A stretch of 64,000 bases of DNA from NCBI RefSeq assembly GCF_003076635.1, contig NZ_QDKG01000004.1, forward strand, positions 248,001-312,000. Direction: 5' to 3'. This document shows positions 11,532 through 20,592 of this stretch, piece after piece. The first letter of the stretch is position 1. Every line of letters starts with the position of its first letter. Source of the stretch: Sphingobacterium corticibacter. GTDB lineage: Bacteria > Bacteroidota > Bacteroidia > Sphingobacteriales > Sphingobacteriaceae. The translations under genes and the position numbers were made by a program. Under the pieces are notes generated by a model. That model saw nothing but the letters and a program-made list of their open reading frames with translations, did no database searches and was not told the DNA's origin.

Positions 11532-12230
11532 TTAAATACCCGCTACTGATTTAGTCTCGATATGAATACCAGGACTCATAGTCGATGAAATGTGAATACT
11601 TTTAAAGTATGTACCTTTCGCTGCAGATGGTTTAAGGCGTGAAAGTGTTTGCAACACTTCTAACGCGTTATCATAAATCTTGTCTGCATCGAATGACACT
11701 TTTCCAACTGAAGTGTGGATGATACCGGTTTTGTCGACTTTGAAATCAATTTTACCGCCTTTTACATCAGTTACTGCTTTACCTACTTCTGTAGTTACAG
11801 TACCTGTTTTAGGGTTAGGCATCAAGTTTCTTGGTCCTAAAATACGGCCCAATTTACCCACTTTTGCCATTACACTAGGCATAGTAATAATGATGTCAAC
11901 GTCAGTCCAACCACCTTCGATCTTGCTGATGTAATCATCAAGACCTACGTAGTCTGCACCTGCTGCTTTAGCTTCTTCTTCCTTATCAGGAGTACACAAT
12001 ACTAAAACACGAACAGTTTTACCTGTTCCGTGAGGTAACGTTGCAATACCACGAACCATTTGATTCGCTTTACGAGGATCTACGCCCAAACGAACGTCGA
12101 TATCCACAGAAGCATCAAACTTAGTCGTTGTAATTTCTTTTACCAAAGCCGCAGCTTCTTTCAAAGAATACGCTTTACCAGCTTCAATTTTGGATAGTGC
12201 CGCTTTTTGATTTTTTGTTAATCTAGCCAC
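11532..12230 (-). CDS. rplA: 50S ribosomal protein L1
   Basis: The 232-residue protein of the ribosomal L1 stalk shows the family segment [16 protein letters not shown]. It binds 23S rRNA, and in other bacteria it represses its own operon by binding the rplK leader. It lies 22 bp after rplK. The leader before rplK (about 12697-12794) is AT-rich, and no L1-site mimic is obvious by eye. Confidence 0.99.
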   Translation of the reverse strand: MARLTKNQKAALSKIEAGKAYSLKEAAALVKEITTTKFDASVDIDVRLGVDPRKANQMVRGIATLPHGTGKTVRVLVLCTPDKEEEAKAAGADYVGLDDYISKIEGGWTDVDIIITMPSVMAKVGKLGRILGPRNLMPNPKTGTVTTEVGKAVTDVKGGKIDFKVDKTGIIHTSVGKVSFDADKIYDNALEVLQTLSRLKPSAAKGTYFKSIHISSTMSPGIHIETKSVAGI

Positions 12231-12252
12231 TTTCTTAAACTGATTTCGTTAA

Positions 12253-12696
12253 TTAATTGTTCCAAGGAGCGTCACCTGATACAGTGATACCCATACTGCG
12301 CGCCGTACCTGCCACCATTCTCATAGCTGACTCTACAGTAAACGCATTCAAATCTGGCATTTTATCTTCTGCAATCTGTTTTACCTGATCCCAAGTAACT
12401 GAAGCTACTTTTTTACGGTTAGGCTCACCAGATCCACTCTTGATTTTGGTAGCGTCTTTCAACTGTACCGCAACCGGAGGAGTTTTGATGATAAAATCAA
12501 AAGATTTGTCCGTGTAAACTGTAATGACAACTGGTAGAACTTGACCAGGTTTGTCTTGCGTACGAGCATTGAACTGCTTACAGAAATCCATAATGTTCAC
12601 CCCTTTAGCACCTAACGCAGGTCCTACCGGAGGTGATGGATTAGCCGCACCGCCCTTTACTTGTAATTTTACTAACGCACCGACTTCTTTTGCCAT
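12253..12696 (-). CDS. rplK: 50S ribosomal protein L11
   Basis: The 147-residue protein starts [20 protein letters not shown] and contains [15 protein letters not shown], the conserved N-terminal domain facing the GTPase centre. It is the first gene of the transcript: a strong Bacteroidetes promoter lies at 12801-12831, and the next upstream gene is an unrelated lipoprotein. The usual upstream partners secE and nusG are therefore not attached here. Confidence 0.99.
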   Translation of the reverse strand: MAKEVGALVKLQVKGGAANPSPPVGPALGAKGVNIMDFCKQFNARTQDKPGQVLPVVITVYTDKSFDFIIKTPPVAVQLKDATKIKSGSGEPNRKKVASVTWDQVKQIAEDKMPDLNAFTVESAMRMVAGTARSMGITVSGDAPWNN

Positions 12697-12800
12697 TTCG
12701 TTATAAATTTAATATTTGTAAATGTTTGTTAGTAAGTGGAAGCTATACTGTAACATTTATTCGCAGGTCACAAAAACAAGTCTTGCAACCAAACGAGGTG

Positions 12801-12831
12801 CAAAGATATACAATATACCAACACAAACAAA
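12801..12831 (-). promoter_or_regulatory. Promoter of the rplK-rpoC operon
   Basis: On the minus strand a -7 box TATCTTTG (12801-12808) is preceded by TTTG (12828-12831) with a 19-bp spacer, a full match to the Bacteroidetes primary sigma consensus. It predicts an RNA leader of about 100 nt before rplK. Confidence 0.8.
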
Positions 12832-12867
12832 ATCAATTATAAAAAATTAATGCTGTAACCCCTTGAT

Positions 12868-14343
12868 TTAGAACTGTACTTCTACCTGTTCGTCCCATTC
12901 TTCATTGATAGTTATTTGGAAACTCGTCTGGAATGGCAAATCACCTAATAACTCCCCTCTAAAAAGTACCTGCACATTGTTTCGAGCCATAGCAGAAACT
13001 TCCAATGTACGCAGCAGTTCGCCATTGATGCCATAAATTAATAAGGAGTACGATAAATTTACTGGATTATCCACTTTGCCAATAAATTGATTAAACTGCA
13101 ATTCCTTGCTTTGTGCAAAATTAGGCATCAGTACTATTTCTGATTGATCAAGTACCGGATTTGCCATCTGTGGATTAAAAGGAGCATAAAATAACGGTTC
13201 TCCTCGTCGCACTACCACTACCCGATCTACTGCAGATAGATCTTGTGCATCGATAAATTGAAATTTGATCTGGCTATAATAGCGATCAAGCGATACCGAT
13301 TCTCGGATATTTTGGTTAACAAAGATCGATTTCTCCACTCCGAATACTTCGCCGGCATAAGCTGAAAAACGATTGGTAAAAAAATAGGTTTCTGCCGATG
13401 AAACGAAGGCCGGCAAGAGTAAATCCGAATCACCTGTTCGTCGCACAAAAGAAAACCGATATTGCCCATGCGGCAATTCCATGGAAATGGCAGGCATATT
13501 AGGTATATAATCTTGTACAACAGAAGAGGTCAGATTTCCGGTAACCTGATCAAATGCGTAAACATGCAACTGGTCTCCTTCGGTTCTTTCGGTCGCTTTT
13601 ACCGTTCCACGAAGACGCAAATTATCAATCCGCAATGCGCCGCTATTTTCATTGTACGCATTTCCACTACCACGCTCACCTGCTGCTGTCACCAACTGAA
13701 AACTGATTCGCTCCTGCATCGTTAAATTGAGAGTACTTAAATTAAAGGTGAAACTATTACGTGCCTGACTGGTTAGGAAATTTGAAAATTGATTATTGCC
13801 TTGCAAAAGTTGCCAATCTTCATCAGCAAAACGATAATATAGATCAAATGCTTTAGGGCCGGTGGCAGATGAACTGATATCAAATCCAAGACTTTCAAAA
13901 GAAGCGATCACCTGTAGAGGAACTTCAACCACCAGTTCTCTTACACCAGTCTGAGACAACGCTCGGCCAGCTGCATAATCTTCAAATGGCCAGCCCGCGG
14001 CAAAGCTAGCGGGAATTAAACCATCATTGTAGGTAATTTGTGCACCGGGCTGAATGGCGACATCAGGTTGTAGCGTTTCATTGTTGAATGACCAGAAAAA
14101 GAGATAGTCGACAATATCGTTCAAATTGTTCGCTTGCCGCACTTGGGCTTGCAAACTGGAATTTCCTTGGGAAGAAGCAAAATTGGCATTTTGTAAATCG
14201 AAATTGATGGTATACGTATTATTTATTTCAGATCCAGCAAAACGCGGATCTTTTTGGCAACCAATCATCATGAGGACGATGATCAACCCACTCAACCATG
14301 TGAGCTTGAAGGAGTTTTGCGAGTGCAGCATATTGTTAGCCAT
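12868..14343 (-). CDS. Hypothetical lipoprotein, possibly fimbrillin-like
   Basis: The 491-residue protein has a lipoprotein signal: a hydrophobic segment (LSGLIIVLMMIGC) ending in a lipobox cysteine at about residue 29. The body is beta-rich and has no catalytic motif I recognise. One part (DYLFFWSFNNETLQPD) resembles beta-sandwich modules of Bacteroidetes surface lipoproteins, and the second half (RYYSQIKFQFIDAQ) vaguely recalls FimB/Mfa2-type fimbrillin anchors. Met5 (14331) is an alternative start. The upstream hairpin at 14357-14399 leaves no room for an ordinary promoter in the gap, so it may depend on read-through from the fucosidase gene. Function unknown. Confidence 0.7.
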   Translation of the reverse strand: MANNMLHSQNSFKLTWLSGLIIVLMMIGCQKDPRFAGSEINNTYTINFDLQNANFASSQGNSSLQAQVRQANNLNDIVDYLFFWSFNNETLQPDVAIQPGAQITYNDGLIPASFAAGWPFEDYAAGRALSQTGVRELVVEVPLQVIASFESLGFDISSSATGPKAFDLYYRFADEDWQLLQGNNQFSNFLTSQARNSFTFNLSTLNLTMQERISFQLVTAAGERGSGNAYNENSGALRIDNLRLRGTVKATERTEGDQLHVYAFDQVTGNLTSSVVQDYIPNMPAISMELPHGQYRFSFVRRTGDSDLLLPAFVSSAETYFFTNRFSAYAGEVFGVEKSIFVNQNIRESVSLDRYYSQIKFQFIDAQDLSAVDRVVVVRRGEPLFYAPFNPQMANPVLDQSEIVLMPNFAQSKELQFNQFIGKVDNPVNLSYSLLIYGINGELLRTLEVSAMARNNVQVLFRGELLGDLPFQTSFQITINEEWDEQVEVQF

Positions 14344-14356
14344 TAGTGCACGAGCA

Positions 14357-14399
14357 AAATAGCAACACTGTTTCTTAAAAAGAAATAGTGTTGCTATTT
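14357..14399 (-). terminator. Long hairpin between fucosidase and lipoprotein genes
   Basis: A stem of about 19 bp (arms AAATAGCAACACT and AGTGTTGCTATTT, extended inward by a TTTCT/AGAAA segment with one wobble pair) closes on a short A-rich loop. On the minus strand it ends in ATTTTG, a short T run. It should terminate or attenuate the fucosidase transcript 14 nt before the next start codon. Confidence 0.7.
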
Positions 14400-14429
14400 A
14401 AGTAAATTTTATCCTACAGAAATAGGAAT

Positions 14430-16331
14430 TTATTTGAAAAAGCCGACAGCACTTGCCGTAAACCCTTCACCTGTCGCCTCTACAGCTTCAAAACGTATAA
14501 ATTTATATTGCACGTTTTTGCTAAATCGCACCACTTGCTCAATAGGGTTAGATTTAATGTTGGAGAACTCCCCCTCAAAGAAAGATTCCCAGTTCTTATT
14601 GTCCTGACTTCCGGCAAAGCGATACCGTGTTACCATACCATCTTTTTGGCCATCTTGGCGTGGCAAGTAGAAGAAGCCAGCAACAGTTTTTCCACCCAAT
14701 TCGAAAACTAGGTTTTTCTCATTCACCTGCACCCAGGTTTTCGGATCATTATCTGTAGCAGCAGATATGTCAGTTGTAGACACAATTTTGTAATCGGTAG
14801 CTTTCAGACGGTCGATTTTCTTTGCTTCATCACTCACTTGATAATCTACAAAAGCTTCTTTATACAAACCAAAGTCACTCAATGTAGGCGCCACTGGCGC
14901 AAAAAGCTCTATACGAAGTTTGCGCGCTTTTACAGGCTCACTTAATTTGATGATGCGTGTAGCGCCAATGCTGGTTGCTCCGGCAATCTTTTTCCAATCT
15001 TGACCGTCCCAAGTAGAGATCCGAACACTATCTAAACGTTGACCTAACTTGATGTTTTCGCGCAAGCGAATCAAATCAAATTCTTGTTCGCTTCCTAAAT
15101 CCAACTCCAACCAAGGCTCCAATACATCGTCATCTGATGCGTAGTAAGAATAACGATCGTCATCTAGAATTTGCTCGGCTGCATACGCCTTGTGATCGCC
15201 ACGCGTATTCAATGTTTTAATTTTTGCGTTAGCCGCCAAGTTGGTGGCAAATGTTTTCTCTAGTTTCTCCCCAAAACCTTTCAAGGAAGCAACATCATTA
15301 GCGTGCAGCAAACCACTAGGCATAGGTGCCAATCCTAGGTTCATATTCGCTCCGCGACCGACCGATTTCAGATAAATATCGAACAAGGCATCCGGACTTT
15401 TTACTTGTCCATCTTGCTCTGGGTGATAAAACCAACCTGAACGATGTGGCACATCACATTCTGCTGGAATCCAAGCTTCACCACCGCGCGTACCGGTTGA
15501 TAGGTTGCTATCATCCATAAATCCTGGCATCGGTTCTTTGCCTTCTTTTCCTTTTAGCGTGATCGTCGCCCAGCTTGTTTCTGCCGCGTGACCGTGCTCA
15601 TTACCAACCCAACGCATATCCAGACCAATATCTGAAAAGATCATCGCCATAGGTTGATGCTCCCGCACAATTGGCCATGTTTTATCTTTCCAACTGTAAT
15701 ATGTAGTGCGGTCGATCGTTCGTTTTTCATTTCTGCCGCCGTAATATCCATCGCCTCCGTTGGCACCATCATGCCATGAAGTAAATAGATCGCCATAACC
15801 GGTCATCAATTCCGTCAATTGCTGACGATATGCTTCTGGATAAGCCTCGGATCCATAACGTTCATCATTGCGATCCCAAGCCGATAGATAAACGCCAAAT
15901 TTCAAATTATTCTTTTTGGCCGCTTCCATAAACTCTTTCACCATGTCGCCCTTGCCACCTCTCCAAGGAGAACTTGCTACGCTATATTTGGTCGTAGCAG
16001 TTGGCCACAGACAGAAACCATCGTGGTGTTTCGCTACAGAAATTAATCCTTTAAATCCGCCAGCTGCCGCTGCACTCGCAATTTGATTCGCATCAAACTC
16101 GGTCGGATTAAATATAGCTGGATCGGCATCGCCAAATCCCCATTCTTTATTTTGATACGTAGTCGGTGTAAAATGGATCAACGCGTAGGTCTCCATTTCG
16201 TGCCAGCGTAGCTGACGTTCGGAAGGCAATGCGCCGTAGGGTTCTGGTGCAGGAGGAGCACTCGTTTTGCATGCGGTAAGCGTACCAGCTAACAATCCTA
16301 CTGCTACAGCTATTTTTTTAGTAAATATCAT
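14430..16331 (-). CDS. Alpha-L-fucosidase (GH29) lipoprotein with two discoidin-like domains
   Basis: This 633-residue protein should release alpha-L-fucose from glycans. It begins MIFTKKIAVAVGLLAGTLTAC, a lipoprotein signal with lipobox cysteine 21, so it is probably membrane-anchored in the periplasm or at the surface. The GH29 barrel (about residues 40-370) has the substrate-region HHDGF and the motif SWHDGANGG, whose Asp188 is the likely nucleophile. Two C-terminal F5/8 type C (discoidin) domains follow (about 400-520 and 530-633), typical of carbohydrate-binding appendages. A longer reading frame to 16481 lacks a signal sequence and was not chosen. No SusC/D pair is nearby. Family sure, exact linkage unknown. 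Confidence 0.9.
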   Translation of the reverse strand: MIFTKKIAVAVGLLAGTLTACKTSAPPAPEPYGALPSERQLRWHEMETYALIHFTPTTYQNKEWGFGDADPAIFNPTEFDANQIASAAAAGGFKGLISVAKHHDGFCLWPTATTKYSVASSPWRGGKGDMVKEFMEAAKKNNLKFGVYLSAWDRNDERYGSEAYPEAYRQQLTELMTGYGDLFTSWHDGANGGDGYYGGRNEKRTIDRTTYYSWKDKTWPIVREHQPMAMIFSDIGLDMRWVGNEHGHAAETSWATITLKGKEGKEPMPGFMDDSNLSTGTRGGEAWIPAECDVPHRSGWFYHPEQDGQVKSPDALFDIYLKSVGRGANMNLGLAPMPSGLLHANDVASLKGFGEKLEKTFATNLAANAKIKTLNTRGDHKAYAAEQILDDDRYSYYASDDDVLEPWLELDLGSEQEFDLIRLRENIKLGQRLDSVRISTWDGQDWKKIAGATSIGATRIIKLSEPVKARKLRIELFAPVAPTLSDFGLYKEAFVDYQVSDEAKKIDRLKATDYKIVSTTDISAATDNDPKTWVQVNEKNLVFELGGKTVAGFFYLPRQDGQKDGMVTRYRFAGSQDNKNWESFFEGEFSNIKSNPIEQVVRFSKNVQYKFIRFEAVEATGEGFTASAVGFFK

Positions 16332-16494
16332 CGGTAAGTTATGTTTGAGCGCTGAATATACGGTTTTTATCACAGAAACAAGCCCCACAGCGTCTAAAAC
16401 CATTAATCCAAAAGCTTTGGATTCAATATTGACTTTCACATGAATGATATCTAGCCTGAAATGGATAAATTCGCATTTCAAAATAAAATTTTAG

Positions 16495-17811
16495 ATGGCG
16501 AAGGTAGAAAAGGATATTTCCAGAGAAAAATCAGGTCAATTATTCGAAGAAGCAAAAGGTTATTTCCCAGGCGGCGTAAACTCACCGGTACGTGCTTTCA
16601 AATCGGTGTACGGCACGCCCCTATTTATCGAGCGTGGCGACAAAGCACACTTGTGGGATGCCGATGGCAATGAATTTATTGATTATTGCTGTTCTTGGGG
16701 ACCACTTATTTTGGGGCATAATAATGATGCCGTACGCGAAGCTGTTGCGGAGCAATTGCACAAAGGATTGAGCTTTGGCGCACCTACTGCTTTAGAAAAC
16801 AAATTGGCCAGCCTCATCATCAATAATAATCAATACCTTGAAAAAATTCGTTTTGTAAGTTCTGGCACAGAAGCCGTGATGTCGGCCATTCGCTTAGCGA
16901 GAGGATATACCAAACGAGATAAGATCGTCAAATTTGAAGGTTGCTACCACGGTCACTCCGATGCGTTGTTGGTAAAAGCGGGTTCTGGTTTGGTCACTTT
17001 CGGAGAAACGTCTTCGGCCGGTGTACCAAAAGCTTTTGCAGAAGAAACGATCGTGATCGCATTAAATGATTATGAAGCTTTAAAACAAGTTTTCGCAGAT
17101 TTTAAAGATCAGATCGCCACGGTAATCATCGAAGGTGTGCCAGCGAATAATGGATTGCTGATGCAAGACCGCGAATACGTACAATTCTTGCGCGAGATAA
17201 CGCAGGAGAATGGTGCTCTTTTGATTTTTGATGAAGTGATCACCGGATTCCGTTTAGGATTTGAAGGCGCAGCGCGTTACTACGATGTCAAACCGGATAT
17301 TATCACTTATGGAAAAATCATCGGCGGCGGAATGCCGGTAGGTGCCTACGGCGCATCCAACGAATTGATGAGCCACATATCGCCAGATGGCGGTGTTTAT
17401 CAAGCCGGCACGTTGTCAGGAAATCCTGTAGCGATGTCTGCCGGTATTGCGGCATTGAGCATCTTGGCGCAAGACGGATTTTATGAAAATCTGGAAGCGG
17501 TCACGCAAAAATTTGTACAGGAAATCCAAGCATATATTGCGCAAAAAGAATATCGTGTCAAGGTATTTACTATTGGATCGATCTTTTGGTTTGCCTTCAC
17601 AGATCAAGACAAAATTCAACGTGCTGACGAGATCGTGCACGAATCGATGGAGCAGTACAAGGTGATGCACCGCGAATTACTCAACCGCGGTATTTACTTC
17701 GGCCCTTCGGGCTACGAGGTTGGCTTTATTTCTGCCGCGCATACCGAGGAAGATCTGAGCAAAACGATTATCGCACTGCAAGAATCGCTAGATGTAGTTT
17801 TTGCTTCATAA
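16495..17811 (+). CDS. hemL: Glutamate-1-semialdehyde 2,1-aminomutase
   Basis: The 438-residue PLP enzyme converts glutamate-1-semialdehyde to 5-aminolevulinate in the C5 heme pathway. Seen motifs are the N-terminal GGVNSPVRAF, the cofactor Asp in FDEVITGFR, and the Schiff-base lysine in TYGKIIGGGMPVGAYG. Length is usual for the family. It is divergent from the fucosidase gene (163-bp spacer), stands alone and ends in a strong terminator (17828-17869). No other heme gene is in the window. Confidence 0.97.
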   Translation: MAKVEKDISREKSGQLFEEAKGYFPGGVNSPVRAFKSVYGTPLFIERGDKAHLWDADGNEFIDYCCSWGPLILGHNNDAVREAVAEQLHKGLSFGAPTALENKLASLIINNNQYLEKIRFVSSGTEAVMSAIRLARGYTKRDKIVKFEGCYHGHSDALLVKAGSGLVTFGETSSAGVPKAFAEETIVIALNDYEALKQVFADFKDQIATVIIEGVPANNGLLMQDREYVQFLREITQENGALLIFDEVITGFRLGFEGAARYYDVKPDIITYGKIIGGGMPVGAYGASNELMSHISPDGGVYQAGTLSGNPVAMSAGIAALSILAQDGFYENLEAVTQKFVQEIQAYIAQKEYRVKVFTIGSIFWFAFTDQDKIQRADEIVHESMEQYKVMHRELLNRGIYFGPSGYEVGFISAAHTEEDLSKTIIALQESLDVVFAS

Positions 17812-17827
17812 AAAGAAGTTTTAATAG

Positions 17828-17869
17828 ACACAAAATGGGCTGCGTTGAAGGACGCAGCCCATTTTGTGT
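17828..17869 (+). terminator. hemL terminator
   Basis: A perfect 18-bp stem (ACACAAAATGGGCTGCGT with its reverse complement) encloses the 6-nt loop TGAAGG and is followed by TTTTAT. It lies 16 bp after the hemL stop. Confidence 0.9.
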
Positions 17870-17882
17870 TTTATAAGATCCT

Positions 17883-17933
17883 ATGCTTGCCCTCGAGCCG
17901 GGCAGGCATGATACTTTTGATCGCAAAAGTATC
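17883..17933. repeat. Two adjacent hairpins in gene-free stretch 17870-18334
   Basis: The first inverted repeat is ATGCTTGCCC/GGGCAGGCAT (17883-17892 and 17900-17909, one wobble). It abuts a second, GATACTTTTG/CAAAAGTATC (17910-17919 and 17924-17933, perfect). They open a 465-bp stretch between hemL and argC with no supportable gene. Short open frames across it have no family features. The look is that of a dispersed intergenic repeat; copy number cannot be seen here. Confidence 0.55.
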
Positions 17934-18145
17934 CAAAACTCGCCGCTTGACCGTATTGGCACAACGTTCGTGCATCCCATTGCTATTGCCAATCCGCTAA
18001 GGCGGCATTTGATGAGTTGGAAAGTTACTGCTTCATCCGACCTAGCGTTCCGACTGCGTAAAACCGAACGAAAGTATATCCGTGAATAACAAAAATCTGT
18101 GTTTGCATATCTTAAAAGTAGGTTTTGCATAGCCCTTGATCGACA

Positions 18146-18275
18146 CGTCTTTGCGAAGCCGAGAAACGAGGCTGCGGCAATCTAAACTCGATTTGGAACA
18201 ATGGCTATCAACTTTCTGAACTTTCTTAACCTTATCAACTTAAAAAAACAGATCGCCTCGTGCCTCGCGAAGACG
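18146..18275. repeat. REP-like inverted pair
   Basis: The 38-nt segment at 18146-18183 starts CGTCTTTGCGAAGCCGAG and ends GCGGCAATCT. Another copy, in inverted orientation and shorter, lies at 18249-18275; its reverse complement reads CGTCTTCGCGAGGCACGAGG then CGATCTG. Both resemble the GTCATTGCGAGGnACGAAGCAATCT-type palindromes that I recall from intergenic regions of many Bacteroidetes. About 65 bp of AT-rich sequence separates them. The arrangement is like a bacterial interspersed mosaic element or a non-autonomous REP element. Confidence 0.6.
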
Positions 18276-18279
18276 CATA

Positions 18280-18317
18280 AAAAAATGGCAGCAAGCTACT
18301 GCTCACTGCCATTTTTT
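18280..18317. terminator. Terminator downstream of argC
   Basis: AAAAAATGGCAG pairs with CTGCCATTTTTT around a 14-nt loop. With A and T runs on both sides it can act in both directions. Its main client is argC on the minus strand, whose stop codon is 18 bp away. Confidence 0.8.
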
Positions 18318-18334
18318 ATATTGCATCGATTAAT

Positions 18335-19354
18335 CTAAAAACTAGCCGGCTTCAAGTTCAAACCAGCACGTTCGTCTAAGCCAAACATCAGGTTCATATT
18401 CTGCACAGCCTGTCCAGAAGCACCTTTGAGCAAATTATCTGTCGCATTCAGAATCAACAATTTATCGCCATGCTTTTCTAAATGCATGATGCTCTTATTG
18501 GTATTCACCACTTGTTTTAGATCGATATTTTGCTCACTCACAAATGTAAAAGGATGCGATTGATAATAATCTTCATACAAAGCATAGGCATCAGCCGCTG
18601 AAATATCGGCATCTACATAGATCGCAGAGAAAATTCCCCTCGCAAAATCACCACGTTGAGGAATGAAGTTGATCCGTTGTTGGGCACGCGCTAACAAGGA
18701 TTCTTCGCCCGTTGGCAAATAACCTGTTTGCAATTGATCTAGTGACTCCGAGATTTCTTGCAAATGTTGGTGCTCGAAGGATTTATAAGCCGATAGATTA
18801 TTGTTGCGCCAAGAGAAATGCGTTGTCGCGCTCGGTTTTTGTCCGGCACCCGTAGATCCCGTCGTCGCATTTACATGAATCTGATTCGGCAATAAGCCAG
18901 CCTTAGCCAGTGGCAACAGTGCCAATTGAATATTAGTAGCAAAACAACCTGGATTAGCGATATAATGCGCTTGCTTAATCGCTTCGCGGTTCAGTTCTGG
19001 CAATCCGTATACAAATTGACCGTTGGCATATGCCTGATGATCACGCAAACGGTAATCCTGCGATAGATCAATAATCTTAACCTTGCTATCAACTGGATTT
19101 TCATCCAGAAATTTGCGCGCATCACCATGACCTAAGCACAAGAAAAGTACATCGATATTAGCGTGGAAATCTGTAGAAAATTCGAGTTCGGTATCGCCCA
19201 ACAAGTCATTATGCACCGCATACACTTTCTTTCCGGCATTGGATCCGCTATTTGCAAATACAATTTCTACCTCAGGATGGTAGATCAACACTCTCAACAA
19301 TTCACCCCCGGTATAGCCAGCCGAGCCTACTATTCCTGCTTTTATCTTCGTCAT
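18335..19354 (-). CDS. argC: N-acetyl-gamma-glutamyl-phosphate reductase
   Basis: The 339-residue NADPH enzyme reduces N-acylglutamyl phosphate to the semialdehyde, step 3 of arginine synthesis. The Rossmann motif GSAGYTGGELL is at residues 10-20. The catalytic cysteine is Cys137 in NPGCFATN. It is the last gene of arginine block 1, 29 bp after argG, and ends at the hairpin 18280-18317. Kinase and aminotransferase partners are in block 2 near 50-52 kb. Confidence 0.97.
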   Translation of the reverse strand: MTKIKAGIVGSAGYTGGELLRVLIYHPEVEIVFANSGSNAGKKVYAVHNDLLGDTELEFSTDFHANIDVLFLCLGHGDARKFLDENPVDSKVKIIDLSQDYRLRDHQAYANGQFVYGLPELNREAIKQAHYIANPGCFATNIQLALLPLAKAGLLPNQIHVNATTGSTGAGQKPSATTHFSWRNNNLSAYKSFEHQHLQEISESLDQLQTGYLPTGEESLLARAQQRINFIPQRGDFARGIFSAIYVDADISAADAYALYEDYYQSHPFTFVSEQNIDLKQVVNTNKSIMHLEKHGDKLLILNATDNLLKGASGQAVQNMNLMFGLDERAGLNLKPASF

Positions 19355-19383
19355 GTACTTTCTTATTTGTTGGCTGTCGCTGA

Positions 19384-20571
19384 TTACGACTGCCCGTTCA
19401 CTTTAAACCAGATTCCTACTTGATTACCAAATATTTTTGAAAAGCCTTTCACATCGTCGCCGGTGTAGCCCTCATTCATTTCGCCATAACTTCCGAACTT
19501 GTTGTTCATCAAATCATGATCCGACTCCACACCAATAATTACAAAACGGTGCGGATGCAACTCCACGATCACACGTCCAGTTACCGTAGCTTGCGCACTA
19601 CTCAAGAACGCTTCAATATCGCGCATCACTGGGTCGTGCATTTGCCCTTCGTGCATATAGTTTCCGTAGAAAGCAGCGATTTGGTCTTTCCAAGACAATT
19701 GCCATTTCGTCAACGTATGTTTTTCCAACATGTGGTGCGCTTTGACCAAAATGATTGGCCCAGCAGCTTCAAAACCAACACGACCTTTGATACCGATGAT
19801 GGTATCGCCCACGTGAATATCACGACCAATTCCATAAGGTTGTGCCAACTCTTGCAATTGTTGGATCACTTTCACCGCACCAATTTTCTCGCCATTCAAA
19901 CCAACTGGCTCGCCTTTTTCAAAGTCGATTGTGATCTGACGCGGTTGATCCTGCGTGATTGGGGTTGGCCAAGCCGATTCCGGCAAGTACTGATTCGAAG
20001 TAAGTGTTTCTGCACCACCTACAGATGTTCCCCAAAGTCCTTTGTTGATCGAGTATTTAGCTTTCTCGGCCGAATATTCTACACCATGTTTGTTGAGGTA
20101 TTCGATCTCCGCTTCGCGAGATAATTTAAGGTCACGAATCGGCGTAATGATTTCGATGCCCGGAATCAAAGTCTGGAAGATCATGTCAAAACGTACCTGA
20201 TCGTTTCCAGCGCCAGTAGAACCGTGCGCTACGCAAGTAGCCCCAATTTTCTTCGCATAATTCGCAATCGCAGTTGCCTGCGTTACGCGTTCTGCCGATA
20301 CTGATAATGGATACGTGGCATTCTTGAGCACATTACCAAAGATCAAATACTTGATCGTATCTTTATAATAATCTTCTGTTTCGTCAATCGTAGTGTGCGA
20401 TTTTACGCCCAGTTCGTACGCCCGTTTTTCTACAGTCTGCAATTCTTCGGCTGAAAACCCTCCGGTATTGATAATGACCGAGTGTACTTCCAAACCTAAA
20501 TCTTTCGATAAGTATATACAGCAAAACGAGGTATCCAAACCACCACTGAATGCTAAAACGACTTTCTTCAT
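19384..20571 (-). CDS. argG: Argininosuccinate synthase
   Basis: The 395-residue enzyme joins citrulline and aspartate using ATP. The PP-loop AFSGGLDTSFC lies at residues 7-17, and the motif HGSTGAGNDQVRF that binds citrulline/aspartate is present. It is the middle gene of block 1: 21 bp after the acetyltransferase and 29 bp before argC. Its product needs argH, which is not in this window. Confidence 0.97.
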   Translation of the reverse strand: MKKVVLAFSGGLDTSFCCIYLSKDLGLEVHSVIINTGGFSAEELQTVEKRAYELGVKSHTTIDETEDYYKDTIKYLIFGNVLKNATYPLSVSAERVTQATAIANYAKKIGATCVAHGSTGAGNDQVRFDMIFQTLIPGIEIITPIRDLKLSREAEIEYLNKHGVEYSAEKAKYSINKGLWGTSVGGAETLTSNQYLPESAWPTPITQDQPRQITIDFEKGEPVGLNGEKIGAVKVIQQLQELAQPYGIGRDIHVGDTIIGIKGRVGFEAAGPIILVKAHHMLEKHTLTKWQLSWKDQIAAFYGNYMHEGQMHDPVMRDIEAFLSSAQATVTGRVIVELHPHRFVIIGVESDHDLMNNKFGSYGEMNEGYTGDDVKGFSKIFGNQVGIWFKVNGQS

Positions 20572-20592
20572 CTTATTGTTGTGATATATAAA

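Noticed and set aside
17768..18130. Open frames on both strands in the hemL-argC spacer
   Set aside because: They cross the hemL end, its terminator or the hairpins, and show no domain or codon pattern of a gene. The stretch looks like a repeat.
19516..20124. 202-codon frame antisense to argG
   Set aside because: It lies wholly inside argG on the other strand, with a composition rich in His/Arg and no recognisable family.
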